64,000 nucleotides of DNA from assembly GCF_001314325.1 (NCBI RefSeq), contig NZ_CP009429.1, positions 434,501-498,500 on the forward strand, given 5' to 3'. Within the stretch, counting starts at the first letter, position 1, and each line of letters opens with the position of its first letter. The notes under the pieces were generated by a model that did no database searches, was not told the DNA's origin, and saw nothing but the letters and a program-made list of their open reading frames with translations. Shown here piece after piece: positions 55,587 through 64,000 of the stretch. Made by a program: the position numbers and the translations under genes. The DNA comes from Sphingopyxis macrogoltabida (GTDB lineage Bacteria; Pseudomonadota; Alphaproteobacteria; Sphingomonadales; Sphingomonadaceae).

Positions 55587-57938
55587 GTGGCGGACGGAAC
55601 GCCCCGCACCGAAATCGTGGCGGAGGAGGCGGCCGACCGGCTCTATATCATCGACGCGCGCAACCGGGTCGAGCGGCGCATATTGCTCGACTGGATCCAC
55701 GCGACGGCGGGCGATCTGGGTGGCGACCGCGCCCCGCAATGGGCCAGCCTGTCGATCGCCGACGGCGACCATGCGCTCGACCTCGATCAATTGAAGGCGC
55801 GGCTCGCCGGGGCGCCCGGGCGACAGGTCGTGCCGCTGCGTGTCGCCTGGCGCATTCCGGGGTTCGAGCGCGACCGGGCGCTGAAATTCCGCCACCTGAT
55901 CTTCGGCGATCCGCGCCAGCCGGGACCGCTGCGCTCGCAATTCATCCTGTGGCGCGACCGCCGCCGCGCCCAGATCCTTGTCGGCGAGGCGGCGACGCAG
56001 GCGGCGCTAAAGGACCGCTTCCTCGCGCAGACAGGCGGCGGCGACGGCGGGGAGGAAGGCGGCGCCGAATATGCGGGTTTTGTCGCGCGACAGGCGGGGC
56101 TCGCGCTCGACGTTGCCGAACGCGGGATCAGGGGCAGCCGGTACAAGGTGCCGCGCTTCGTCGCCGACGGCCTGCGCACCAGCCCGAAATTCCGCGCCGC
56201 GCTGGCCGAGCTGTCCGAAACGCTCGGGCGTCCGGTCGGCGACCTCTACCGCGAGGCGCGGCCGCTGATGAAGGAGGTCATCGCGCGGCCGAGCGCGTTG
56301 TTCCTCGACCTGCGCGCCAAGCTCGACCGCATGATGTTCGGCGGCTACGCGCCCGAGATGGAGGCCGACGCGGTCGAGCTCGCCCGGTTGCGGTCGATCC
56401 TGCGCGAGCATCCGACGTGCATCCTGTTCACGCACAAGACCTATATCGACGGCGCGACGCCGAGCCGGCTGCTCTATGAGAACGACATGCCGATGCTGCA
56501 CAGCTTCGGCGGCGCCAATCTCGACATCGCAGTGATGGGCGAATTTTTCCGCCGCTCGGGGATGATCTTCATCCGCCGCAGCTTTCAGGGCCAGCCGGTC
56601 TACAAGGTCGTGCTGCGCCATTATATCGCCTGGCTGCTCGCCAAGCGCTTCCCGCTGTCCTGGGCGTTCGAGGGGACGCGTTCGCGGCTTGGCAAGCTGA
56701 TGCCGCCGAAATATGGCCTGATGAAATATGTCCTCGACGCGGCGCATGCGACCGGCACGCGCGACGTCCATTTCGTGCCTTTCGTCACCAGTTTCGACCT
56801 CATTCGCGATGTCGAGGAATATGCCGCCGAACAGACGGGGCGGAACAAGAAGCCGGAGAGCCTGAGCTGGTTTCTCGGCTATATGCGCAGCCTGCGCGCG
56901 CCGTCGGGGCGCATCCGGCTCGACATCGGCAATCCGGTGGTGATCGATACGGCGCCGGGCCCCGACGACAAGCGTGCGCTCGAAAAAATCGCCTTCGCGG
57001 TCGCGGTCGAGGCGAACCGGGTGACGCCGCTGACGGTCACTTCGGTGATGTGCCTGATCCTGCTCGGCACCGCGCCGCGCGGGGTGACCGCGACCGAATT
57101 GCTCGCGACCATCGCGGCGGTCGCCGACTGGGCGCGGGCCCGCGGTATCCGGCTCAGCAAGGAACTCGAAAGCGGCGACGATGCCGCGCTGTCGGCGACG
57201 GTCGACACGCTCGTCGCGAGCGGGCTGCTGACGCGTTACGAAGCGGGCAGCGAAAATGTCTATTCGATCGACCCCGCCAAACATCCGATGGCGAGCTATT
57301 ACCGCAACATCATCGTCCATCATTTCCTCGACCGCGCGATGATCGAGATCGCGCTGTTCGAACTGCGCGATGGCGACAGCAAGGATGCGACCGCCGCCTT
57401 CTGGACCAAGATCGACCGGCTGCGCGACCTGTTCAAATTCGAATTCTTCTATCCCCCGCGCGACGAGCATCGCGCCGCGCTGCAGGCCGAGCTCGAGCGG
57501 ATCGACCCGGTGTGGGATCGCCGCCTCGCGAGCGGCGACCGCGGCGTCGCGCAGCTCATCCGCCGCTGCCAGCCGCTCGTCGGCCACGCGATCCTGCTGC
57601 CCTTTGCCGAGGCCTATTCGGTCGTCGCCGACCTTGCGGCGCGCGCGCGGCCGGGCGACGAGATCGATGAAAAGGCGTTGCTCGACGCGGCGCTCGTCGA
57701 AGGCAAGCAGGCCTATCTGCTCCGCCGGATCAGCAGCGAGGCGGCGATCGGCAAATTGCTGTTCGCCAACGGCCTGTCGCTGATGCGGCATATGGGGATC
57801 GCGGGGACGGCGACCCCCGACAGCCTGAACGCCCGCCGTGCGTTGCTGATGGAACTGCGCGGGCTTGCCAACGTCATGGAATCGATGCGCCTCGCGACGC
57901 TCGCGCTCGCGGACCGCTTGCCACCATCGGGAGGATAG
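55587..57938 (+). CDS. plsB: Glycerol-3-phosphate 1-O-acyltransferase (PlsB)
   Basis: A 783-residue PlsB, close to the usual 800 or so. The acyltransferase motif I reads HKTYID (His283, Asp288) and motif III EGTRSR (Glu362-Arg367), with LPMLHSFGG-like and GMIFIRRSF between. The first 200 residues are the poorly conserved N-terminal helical region and the last 250 the helical C-terminus. It acylates glycerol-3-phosphate at sn-1 at the inner membrane. The start is GTG 55587, three bases after the previous stop. The WS/DGAT gene starts one base after its own stop. Confidence 0.94.
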   Translation: MADGTPRTEIVAEEAADRLYIIDARNRVERRILLDWIHATAGDLGGDRAPQWASLSIADGDHALDLDQLKARLAGAPGRQVVPLRVAWRIPGFERDRALKFRHLIFGDPRQPGPLRSQFILWRDRRRAQILVGEAATQAALKDRFLAQTGGGDGGEEGGAEYAGFVARQAGLALDVAERGIRGSRYKVPRFVADGLRTSPKFRAALAELSETLGRPVGDLYREARPLMKEVIARPSALFLDLRAKLDRMMFGGYAPEMEADAVELARLRSILREHPTCILFTHKTYIDGATPSRLLYENDMPMLHSFGGANLDIAVMGEFFRRSGMIFIRRSFQGQPVYKVVLRHYIAWLLAKRFPLSWAFEGTRSRLGKLMPPKYGLMKYVLDAAHATGTRDVHFVPFVTSFDLIRDVEEYAAEQTGRNKKPESLSWFLGYMRSLRAPSGRIRLDIGNPVVIDTAPGPDDKRALEKIAFAVAVEANRVTPLTVTSVMCLILLGTAPRGVTATELLATIAAVADWARARGIRLSKELESGDDAALSATVDTLVASGLLTRYEAGSENVYSIDPAKHPMASYYRNIIVHHFLDRAMIEIALFELRDGDSKDATAAFWTKIDRLRDLFKFEFFYPPRDEHRAALQAELERIDPVWDRRLASGDRGVAQLIRRCQPLVGHAILLPFAEAYSVVADLAARARPGDEIDEKALLDAALVEGKQAYLLRRISSEAAIGKLLFANGLSLMRHMGIAGTATPDSLNARRALLMELRGLANVMESMRLATLALADRLPPSGG

Positions 57939-57939
57939 G

Positions 57940-59511
57940 ATGCTCAAACAGCTCAGCGCGCAGGACGCCCAGTTCCTCTATACCCAGACCGCGAACAATC
58001 TGACGCATATCATGGGGGTCTATATCTACGACCCGTCGACCGCCCCGGGCGGCTTCGTGCGCTTCAAGGATATCATCCGCCACGTCGAGAGCCGCGTCGA
58101 TAGCTCGCCGCTGTTCAAGCGCCGCCTGCACCGGCTGCCGTTCGACGTCGACCATCCCTATTGGGTCGAGGACGAGCATTTCGACATCGAGGCGCATATG
58201 AGCCACGCGCGGCTGCCCGAGCCCGGCGACTGGCGGCAGTTCACAATCGCGGTCGCGCGCTATTTCTCGAAGCCGATGGATATGAACCGGCCGCTCTGGG
58301 ACATTTATATCATCGAGGGTCTCGACCGCATCGAGGGCATCCCCAAGGGCAGCTTTGCGATGCTCCACCGTGTTCACCATGCGGCGGTCGACGGCGCGTC
58401 GGGGGCGCACGCCTTCATCGCGATGAGCGATATCGACGCGAAGGGCACGCCGGCGATCGCCGAGCCGCCGCCGGCCGAAAATCTCGGCAAGCCGCCGTCG
58501 AGTGCCGAGGTCGTCACCCGCGCCTGGTCGGCGTCGATGCAGTCGCCGGTCAAGTTCATGAACGCGCTTTTGAAAATGTCGCCTGCGCTGGTGTCGGCGG
58601 CGCGCAAGACGATGATGACCGAGGGCGGGATGACCGCGGGTGTCCCTGAAACGCGTTTCAACGTGCCCGTCGGGCCGCACAAGATGTTCGACGCGACGAC
58701 GGTTGCGCTCGCCGATGTCGCGGCGATCCGGGCGAAGGTCCCCGGCGCGACGGTCAACGACGTCGTGCTGACCACGGTCGGCGGGGCGCTGCGCAAATAT
58801 CTCGCAAAACACAAGGAACTGCCGAAGGAGAGTCTCGTCGCAGTCGCGCCGATCAACCTGCGCGGCAAGGGCGGCAAGGCTGCGACTCCCGGCAACCAGG
58901 TGTCGGCGATGAGCGTGCCGGTGCGCAGTGACATCGCCGATCCGCTGGACCGGCTCGCGGCGATCCGCGATTACACGGTCGAGGCGAAGGAAGCGAAGGC
59001 CGGGGTCAGCGCGCGGATCATGACCGACCTGTCGCAGCATATCCCGGGCGCGACGATGGCGGCGGTGGCGCGGATCGTCACCAGCGAGCGCTTCGCAGTG
59101 CGCGGCACCAACCTCTTCATCTCGAACGTTCCCGGGGCGCAGGTGCCGCTCTATCTGGCGGGCGCACAGCTTGTGCAGCAGCACGGGATGGCGCCGCTCG
59201 CGAACAATATGGGGCTGTTCGTCGCGACGCCGAGCTATAATGGCCGCATCGCCTTTTCGATCATCTCCGAACGGTCGGTGATGCCCGATATCGCCTTTTT
59301 CCGCGAATGCATCGACGAAAGTTTCGCCGACCTGATGGCCGCGGCGCCGAAACCCGAAAAAGCGAAAGCCGTTACGGAAAAGCCGAAGGTGGCAGTCAAA
59401 GTCGCCCCGAAACCCCGGACGAAAGCGAAAACTGCGCCAAAACAGGCCAGCAAACCGAAGGCGAAACCGGTTGCCAAAGGCAACGCAACCGGCAAGACTC
59501 GCAAAAAATAA
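57940..59511 (+). CDS. Wax ester synthase / diacylglycerol acyltransferase (WS/DGAT)
   Basis: A 523-residue WS/DGAT. The condensation-type motif HHAAVDG is at residues 146-152, with PLWDIYIIEGL before and the C-terminal NLFISNVPGAQ near 400. It joins acyl-CoA with diacylglycerol to make triacylglycerol or with a fatty alcohol to make wax esters; both activities are typical. The last 55 residues form a Lys/Ala/Pro tail resembling the one on the HAD/PlsC protein. A clear GGGAGGA precedes ATG 57940. It is the third gene of the operon. Confidence 0.94.
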   Translation: MLKQLSAQDAQFLYTQTANNLTHIMGVYIYDPSTAPGGFVRFKDIIRHVESRVDSSPLFKRRLHRLPFDVDHPYWVEDEHFDIEAHMSHARLPEPGDWRQFTIAVARYFSKPMDMNRPLWDIYIIEGLDRIEGIPKGSFAMLHRVHHAAVDGASGAHAFIAMSDIDAKGTPAIAEPPPAENLGKPPSSAEVVTRAWSASMQSPVKFMNALLKMSPALVSAARKTMMTEGGMTAGVPETRFNVPVGPHKMFDATTVALADVAAIRAKVPGATVNDVVLTTVGGALRKYLAKHKELPKESLVAVAPINLRGKGGKAATPGNQVSAMSVPVRSDIADPLDRLAAIRDYTVEAKEAKAGVSARIMTDLSQHIPGATMAAVARIVTSERFAVRGTNLFISNVPGAQVPLYLAGAQLVQQHGMAPLANNMGLFVATPSYNGRIAFSIISERSVMPDIAFFRECIDESFADLMAAAPKPEKAKAVTEKPKVAVKVAPKPRTKAKTAPKQASKPKAKPVAKGNATGKTRKK

Positions 59512-59534
59512 ACCATGTCTTGCAGGAAGACCGA

Positions 59535-60983
59535 ATGCTTTTCACCCCGACGCTCAGCGCCGATCGCGATCTTGTGACCGCGCCCGATTATATCGCCTGG
59601 GCCAAGGCGGCGCGTGAGCATGACCGGAAATCGGGCGCGCAGGCGTGGCGCGACGCCGACGAAAGCAAGCATTTCGATTACAGGGCGATCCGCGGTCGCC
59701 TCGAAAAACTGCGCAAGCTGTCGGCGGCCGGTGACGTCAAGGGGCTGCTCTTCGTGCTCAACGAGGGCATCCACGGCAATATCGACGGCATGGGGCACGA
59801 GCGGCTGTACCAGAAGGCGCGCTTCGGCACGAAAAAGCTGATCGAGGATTATGTCGCCGAGGTCGTTGCGGCGCTCGACAAGATCGCGATGTCGCGTGGC
59901 ATCCCGCGCGAGGAAAAGCGCGATTTCTTCCGCCGCGCCCAGCATTGCTACGGCCGCTCGGCGCTGCTGCTGTCGGGCTCGGGCAGCTTCCTCTTCTTCC
60001 ATATCGGCGTCGTCAAGGCGCTCTGGAGCGAAGGCGTGCTGCCGAACATCCTTGCCGGATCGAGCGGCGGGTCGATCGTCGCTGCGGTCGTCTGCACCCG
60101 AAAGGACAGCGACGTCGGCCCCTTCCTCGAAAGCGAGCGCCTCGCCAACCCGGCGCGCGATCCCGAGATGCGGCGGCTCGCGCCCGACGAGGTTGCGGCG
60201 CGGCTTGCCGAACTGATCCCCGACCTGACCTTTCAGGAGGCTTATGAAGTCAGCGGCCGCCACCTCAACGTGTCGGTCGCGCCCGCCGAAAAGCACCAGA
60301 ACGGCCGGCTGCTCAACGCGATCACCGCGCCCAATGTGCTGATCCGCGAGGCAGTGCTCGCGTCGTGCGCGGTGCCCGGGGTCTTTCCGCCGGTGATGCT
60401 GATGGCGCGCGACGAAAGCGGCCAGCGCGTGCCCTACCAGCCCGACCGGCGCTGGGTCGACGGATCGGTCACGCACGACATCCCGACCAAGCGGCTCGAA
60501 CGGCTTTATGGCGTCAACCACCATATCGTCAGCCAGGCGAACCCGCTCGCGCTGCCCTTCGCGACCGACACGCGCAAGCAGATGGCGCCGATCGAGGCGA
60601 TCCAGCACGCGTCGATGGCGACCTTCAAGGCGTGGCTCAATGCCAATATGGTGATTTTCCAGAAACCGCTGGAAATGGTGCCGCCGCTCAACAGCCTCGC
60701 CAACCTCGCACGCTCGGTGATCAATCAGGAATATACCGGCGACATCAACATCATCCGCCCGCCCAAATTCTGGTCGCCGACGAAAATCCTGTCCGACCTG
60801 TCGCGCGAGGACATCGACGAGCTGATCGACAGCGGGATGCGTACAGCGTGGCCGAAGATCGAGATGGTGCGGACGCAGACCGCGATCAGCCGCGCGCTCG
60901 ACGTCATTCTCGCCAAGATCGACAAGGCGGGCGATGACGGCCCCGGTCACCGCAGCGCGGCGCTGAAAAAGGCGGTGCGCTGA
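59535..60983 (+). CDS. Patatin-like phospholipase/lipase with DUF3336-like N-terminus
   Basis: A 482-residue patatin-family hydrolase with the Ser-Asp dyad Ser177 (GSSGG) and Asp309 (VDGSV). The glycine-rich oxyanion segment LLLSGSGSFLFFHIGV precedes it. The N-terminal part (about 20-140) matches DUF3336, found in yeast and bacterial triacylglycerol lipases of the TGL3/4/5 type. It would release fatty acids from stored lipid. ATG 59535 is preceded by AGGAAG. GTG of the next gene lies two bases after its stop. Confidence 0.92.
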   Translation: MLFTPTLSADRDLVTAPDYIAWAKAAREHDRKSGAQAWRDADESKHFDYRAIRGRLEKLRKLSAAGDVKGLLFVLNEGIHGNIDGMGHERLYQKARFGTKKLIEDYVAEVVAALDKIAMSRGIPREEKRDFFRRAQHCYGRSALLLSGSGSFLFFHIGVVKALWSEGVLPNILAGSSGGSIVAAVVCTRKDSDVGPFLESERLANPARDPEMRRLAPDEVAARLAELIPDLTFQEAYEVSGRHLNVSVAPAEKHQNGRLLNAITAPNVLIREAVLASCAVPGVFPPVMLMARDESGQRVPYQPDRRWVDGSVTHDIPTKRLERLYGVNHHIVSQANPLALPFATDTRKQMAPIEAIQHASMATFKAWLNANMVIFQKPLEMVPPLNSLANLARSVINQEYTGDINIIRPPKFWSPTKILSDLSREDIDELIDSGMRTAWPKIEMVRTQTAISRALDVILAKIDKAGDDGPGHRSAALKKAVR

Positions 60984-60985
60984 CC

Positions 60986-61837
60986 GTGGCGACGGGCGCG
61001 ATCGTCCTGCCCGCCGGATCGGCAGGTGCCGGTGCGGCGCTTCACGTCACTCACTGGCTGCCCGCAACCGCGCCGAAAGCAGTGGTGCTGCTCGCGCATG
61101 GTTATGCCGAGCATGCCGGACGCTATGCGCATGTCGCGAAGCGGCTGACCGACGCGGGCTATGCCGTTTATGCCGTCGATCATTGGGGGCACGGGCGGTC
61201 GGACGGCACGCCGGGTTTCGTGCCGCGCTTCTCCGCCTTCACCGACGGCATGGCCGAACTGCTGACATTGGTCGAGGTCAATCACGGCGATACGCCGCGC
61301 CTGCTGCTCGGCCACAGCATGGGCGGGCTGATCGCGACCCTGTTCCTGATTGGGCATCAGCAGGCGTTCGTCGCGGCGGCGCTTTCGGGCCCGGCGATCG
61401 TGCCTGGGGCGCCGCCGTCGCGTTTCACGGTGTGGATCAGCCGCTTCCTGTCGCGCTTCTTCCCGCGCCTTGGCGTGTTGTCGCTCGATGCGAACGGGGT
61501 CAGCCGCGACCCGGCGGTGGTCGCCGCCTATCTCGCCGACCCGCTCGTCTATACCGGCAAGATCGGTGCACGGCTGGGCAAGGAATTTATGGACGCAATG
61601 GCGGCGGCGCAGGCCGGTGCGCCGAAGATCCGCCTGCCGATCCTGCTCCAGCACGGCGAAGCCGACAGCCTCGCTTCGGCAGAAGGGTCGCAATATCTGT
61701 TCGACCATGTGTCGTCGGCCGACAAGACGCTCAAAATCTATCCCGGCCTGTTCCATGAAATCTATAACGAGCCGGAACGGGATGCCGTGCTCGACGATTT
61801 GATCGGCTGGTTCGACGCGCATGTGGCGGAAGGTTAA
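60986..61837 (+). CDS. Alpha/beta hydrolase, monoacylglycerol lipase-like
   Basis: A 283-residue alpha/beta hydrolase of the monoacylglycerol lipase/lysophospholipase group. The oxyanion HGYAEHAGRY, the nucleophile GHSMGG, the acid in LQHGEADSLAS and the His in GLFHEIYNEPE are all seen. With the patatin upstream it could finish the breakdown of acylglycerols to glycerol and fatty acids. The start is GTG 60986, two bases after the patatin stop. Confidence 0.9.
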   Translation: MATGAIVLPAGSAGAGAALHVTHWLPATAPKAVVLLAHGYAEHAGRYAHVAKRLTDAGYAVYAVDHWGHGRSDGTPGFVPRFSAFTDGMAELLTLVEVNHGDTPRLLLGHSMGGLIATLFLIGHQQAFVAAALSGPAIVPGAPPSRFTVWISRFLSRFFPRLGVLSLDANGVSRDPAVVAAYLADPLVYTGKIGARLGKEFMDAMAAAQAGAPKIRLPILLQHGEADSLASAEGSQYLFDHVSSADKTLKIYPGLFHEIYNEPERDAVLDDLIGWFDAHVAEG

Positions 61838-61852
61838 GCCAACCCCAAATCC

Positions 61853-61932
61853 CGTTCGTGTCGAGCGAAGTCGAGACACCCGTCAGGGCAGCGCCACGCC
61901 GATGGGTGTCTCGACTTCGCTCGACACGAACG
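61853..61932. repeat. 29-bp perfect inverted repeat between two hydrolase genes
   Basis: Arms at 61853-61881 and 61904-61932 are exact complements (29 of 29) around a 22-base loop. The core GTGTCGAGCGAAGTCGAGAC is of a kind I recall as a frequent intergenic palindrome in sphingomonads. It begins 15 bases after the stop of the MGL-like gene and could act as terminator or mRNA end stabiliser. Confidence 0.8.
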
Positions 61933-61956
61933 GATTGAGAGGACAGTTTTAGACCC

Positions 61957-62889
61957 ATGAGAATCCTCCTCGTCCTCCTCTTTGCGCCGCTGATCTCGCT
62001 CGCGCTGCTCTATTTCATCTTCCCCGGCCGCCTGCTTGCGCTCGGCCGCTGGCTGCTGCGCAAGCGCGGCGGTACGGTGCAGAAAAGCGTGGCCGTAAAT
62101 GGCCGCACCTGGCCCTATCTGGAGGGCGGCGATCCGGGCAAGCCGCTGCTCCTGCTCGTCCATGGCTTTTCGGGCGACAAGGATAACTGGTCGATGATCG
62201 CGCCCTATCTGACGCGCGATTATCACGTCATCGCGCCCGACCTGCCCGGCTTCGGCGAGAATGAGCGCAATCCGGCGCTCGCCTATGACATCGAGGCGCA
62301 GACGCGGCGACTGAAGGAGTTTTCCGACGCGCTCGGTCTCGTGCAGCCGCATATTGCGGGCAACAGCATGGGCGGGTGGATCGCGCTGCGCTATGCGCTC
62401 GATTATCCGGATGCGCTGGCCAGCCTGATCCTGATCGACAATGCCGGGGTGCTCGGCGCGGACGAGAGCGACCTTCAGAAGCAGGCGGTCGAAGGGGAGG
62501 ATAGTCCGCTCGTTCTCGCCAGCCTCGAGGATGCCGACCGGTTGGTGGCGATGGTCGTCCACAAGCCGCCCTTCATCCCGCAGCGGCTCAAACCCGCCCT
62601 CTATGCCGACGGGCTGCGCTACCGCGACCAACTCGACACGATCTTCTGGATCATCGCCAACGAAGCGCGCGATCATCCGCTCAACGACCGGCTCGGCGAG
62701 GTCAAGGTGCCGACATTGATCCTGTGGGGGCGCCATGACCGCATCATCGATGTGAGCTGCGTCCCGGTGCTCGAAGCGGGGATCGCGGGCAGCACGTCGC
62801 ACATCATGGAGCATGTCGGCCATGTCCCGATGGTCGAGGACCCGAAGGGGACGGCGGAGGTGATGAAGGGCTTTCTTGCCAAGCTGTGA
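61957..62889 (+). CDS. Alpha/beta hydrolase with N-terminal membrane anchor
   Basis: A 310-residue alpha/beta hydrolase. An N-terminal helix (MRILLVLLFAPLISLALLYF) anchors it to the inner membrane. The core has HGFSGDKDNW, the nucleophile GNSMGG, the acid in LILWGRHDRIID and the final His in HVGHVPMVED. It is similar to lipases and to haloalkane dehalogenase-like folds; the substrate is unknown. Placement after acylglycerol enzymes suggests a lipase or esterase. gpsA follows 40 bases later. Confidence 0.9.
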   Translation: MRILLVLLFAPLISLALLYFIFPGRLLALGRWLLRKRGGTVQKSVAVNGRTWPYLEGGDPGKPLLLLVHGFSGDKDNWSMIAPYLTRDYHVIAPDLPGFGENERNPALAYDIEAQTRRLKEFSDALGLVQPHIAGNSMGGWIALRYALDYPDALASLILIDNAGVLGADESDLQKQAVEGEDSPLVLASLEDADRLVAMVVHKPPFIPQRLKPALYADGLRYRDQLDTIFWIIANEARDHPLNDRLGEVKVPTLILWGRHDRIIDVSCVPVLEAGIAGSTSHIMEHVGHVPMVEDPKGTAEVMKGFLAKL

Positions 62890-62929
62890 GAAGCGCGTCA
62901 GTCTCTCCTCAAAATAGCGGGAGAGGTTC

Positions 62930-63931
62930 ATGCGGTTGAAAGTCGGGCTGCTCGGTGGGGGCAGTTGGGGAACGACGGTCGCGTCGGTGGTGTCGCGCAA
63001 TGCGCCGATCACGCTGTGGGCGCGCGATTCCGAAACCGTCGACGGCATCAACCGCGACAATGAGAACCGCAAATATCTACCCGGCATCAAGCTGCCGCTG
63101 GCCCTCAGCGCGACCGCCGATATGGGCGACGTCGTCGCGGGTGCCGATGTGCTGGTGATGGGCGTCCCCTCGCATAGCTTCCGCAGCGTATTGGAAGAGG
63201 CGAGGCTGCATTTGCGCCCGTGGGTGCCGGTAATCAGCCTGACCAAGGGGCTCGAACTCTCCTCGGGCAAGCGGATGACCGAGTTGATCGAGGAAGTGCT
63301 GCCCGGCCACCCCGTCGGCGTCCTCACCGGCCCCAATCTGGCGCGCGAGATCATGACCGGGCAGGCGGCGGCGAGCGTGCTGTCGATGGAGGACGAGATC
63401 GTCGTCCGCGCGCTGCAGCCGGTGTTCCATTCGGGGCTGTTCCGCGTCTACACCAACACCGACCTGCTCGGTTGCGAACTCGGCGGGGTGCTCAAGAATA
63501 TCATCGCGATCGCGGTCGGGATGGGCGACGGGCTGGGTGCGGGCGACAATACGCGCTCGGCGCTGATGACGCGCGGGCTGGCCGAGATCACCCGGCTCGG
63601 CGTCGCGATGGGCGGGCGGCCGGAGACCTTCGCGGGCCTTACCGGCATGGGCGATCTCATCGCGACCTGCACCAGCCCGCTGTCGCGCAACCGCCATGTT
63701 GGGGTCGAACTCGGCAAGGGGCGGCATATCGACGAAATCATCGCGGGCATGAACATGGTCGCCGAGGGGGTGAAAAGCGCTCCGACGGTGATCGCGCTCG
63801 CCGAAAAGCACGCTATTGCGATGCCGATTGCGCAGGATGTCTTCGATGTGACGCAGGGAAAACGGAGCGCGCAGGACGTGTTTCGCGGCCTGCTGCGCTC
63901 GGCGGTCGGCGACGAAGCGCACCCCGGCTGA
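62930..63931 (+). CDS. gpsA: NAD(P)+-dependent glycerol-3-phosphate dehydrogenase
   Basis: A 333-residue GpsA that reduces dihydroxyacetone phosphate to glycerol-3-phosphate, the backbone for phospholipids and triacylglycerol. The NAD-binding LLGGGSWGTTVASVVSRN is at the N-terminus, and the catalytic Lys segment LKNIIAIAVGMGDGLG and NTRSALMTRGL follow near residues 185-215. It supplies the substrate of PlsB in the same cluster. Confidence 0.97.
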   Translation: MRLKVGLLGGGSWGTTVASVVSRNAPITLWARDSETVDGINRDNENRKYLPGIKLPLALSATADMGDVVAGADVLVMGVPSHSFRSVLEEARLHLRPWVPVISLTKGLELSSGKRMTELIEEVLPGHPVGVLTGPNLAREIMTGQAAASVLSMEDEIVVRALQPVFHSGLFRVYTNTDLLGCELGGVLKNIIAIAVGMGDGLGAGDNTRSALMTRGLAEITRLGVAMGGRPETFAGLTGMGDLIATCTSPLSRNRHVGVELGKGRHIDEIIAGMNMVAEGVKSAPTVIALAEKHAIAMPIAQDVFDVTQGKRSAQDVFRGLLRSAVGDEAHPG

Positions 63932-63933
63932 GG

Positions 63934-64000
63934 CTATTTCGGACGATTCCGCCACCAGCCGTGCCGATTCATCGGCCAGCCGGGAAGAAAATCGCCCGCT
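63934..64000 (-). CDS. Possible 3' end of a minus-strand gene running off the window
   Basis: A frame ending in TAG at 63936-63934 is open to the window edge and ends GWPMNRHGWWRNRPK. Its Trp and Arg content is not strongly typical. Only about 21 codons are seen, so no function can be given; it could be noise. Confidence 0.3.
   Translation of the reverse strand, partial: AGDFLPGWPMNRHGWWRNRPK

Noticed and set aside
53946..57947. Two long minus-strand open frames opposite HAD/PlsC and PlsB
   Set aside because: No conserved motif; the plus strand carries clear acyltransferase genes.

Overview
The window is G+C-rich, gene-dense alphaproteobacterial chromosome, most likely from a sphingomonad of the Sphingopyxis type. 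The grounds are the protein style throughout, a zwf-edd-eda Entner-Doudoroff operon, the aroB/aroK-xerD-accA neighbourhood, Flp pilins, and short intergenic palindromes (for example CGTCACCCCGGA...) of a kind I recall from sphingomonad genomes. The genus is an inference. No insertion sequence, prophage, CRISPR array, rRNA or replication origin was seen. There is one tRNA, Arg with anticodon CCT.

Layout. 1-5.2 kb: the 3' end of secA, then a four-gene operon of a circularly permuted ATP-grasp, an alpha-E protein, a transglutaminase-like protease and the proteasome homologue Anbu. 5.3-10.5 kb (minus strand): acetyl-CoA synthetase, a thiolase-like protein with an enoyl-CoA hydratase, and a small transaldolase. 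10.6-25.8 kb: housekeeping genes (radA, cvpA, an Fe-S scaffold-like gene, a Kef-type antiporter, aroB-aroK, xerD, accA, an M48 protease, two Flp pilins, mutT, a methyltransferase, comF, grxC, DUF1178) and then tRNA-Arg. 26-30 kb: a ModE-like regulator without molybdate-binding domains, a small periplasmic protein, a ModE-type operator and a TonB-dependent receptor, followed by an MgtC-like gene.

30-36.9 kb: a tightly packed minus-strand operon of acyl-CoA dehydrogenase, an Mct-like CoA transferase, thiolase, an Mcd-like dehydrogenase and a Meh-like hydratase, facing a divergent IclR regulator. Together these could take methylsuccinyl-CoA through mesaconyl-C1-CoA and mesaconyl-C4-CoA to citramalyl-CoA. 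36.9-44.3 kb: a translationally coupled tripartite efflux operon that also holds a TupA-like ATP-grasp gene, then a LysR/MFS divergent pair. 44.3-48.4 kb: ahpC-ahpF with a possible OxyR site, then an AraC/SDR divergent pair. 48.4-53.9 kb: glpD and the Entner-Doudoroff genes.

54-63.9 kb: a neutral-lipid cluster in one direction. It has a HAD phosphatase/PlsC fusion, PlsB, a wax ester synthase/DGAT, a patatin lipase with a DUF3336-like N-terminus, two alpha/beta hydrolases and gpsA. These cover glycerol-3-phosphate supply, both acylations, phosphatidate dephosphorylation, final acylation and lipolysis. The HAD/PlsC protein and the WS/DGAT both end in histone-H1-like Lys/Ala/Pro tails. The most interesting parts of the window are the lipid cluster with its basic tails, the mesaconyl-C4-CoA cluster, and the ModE-operator/TonB-receptor locus.
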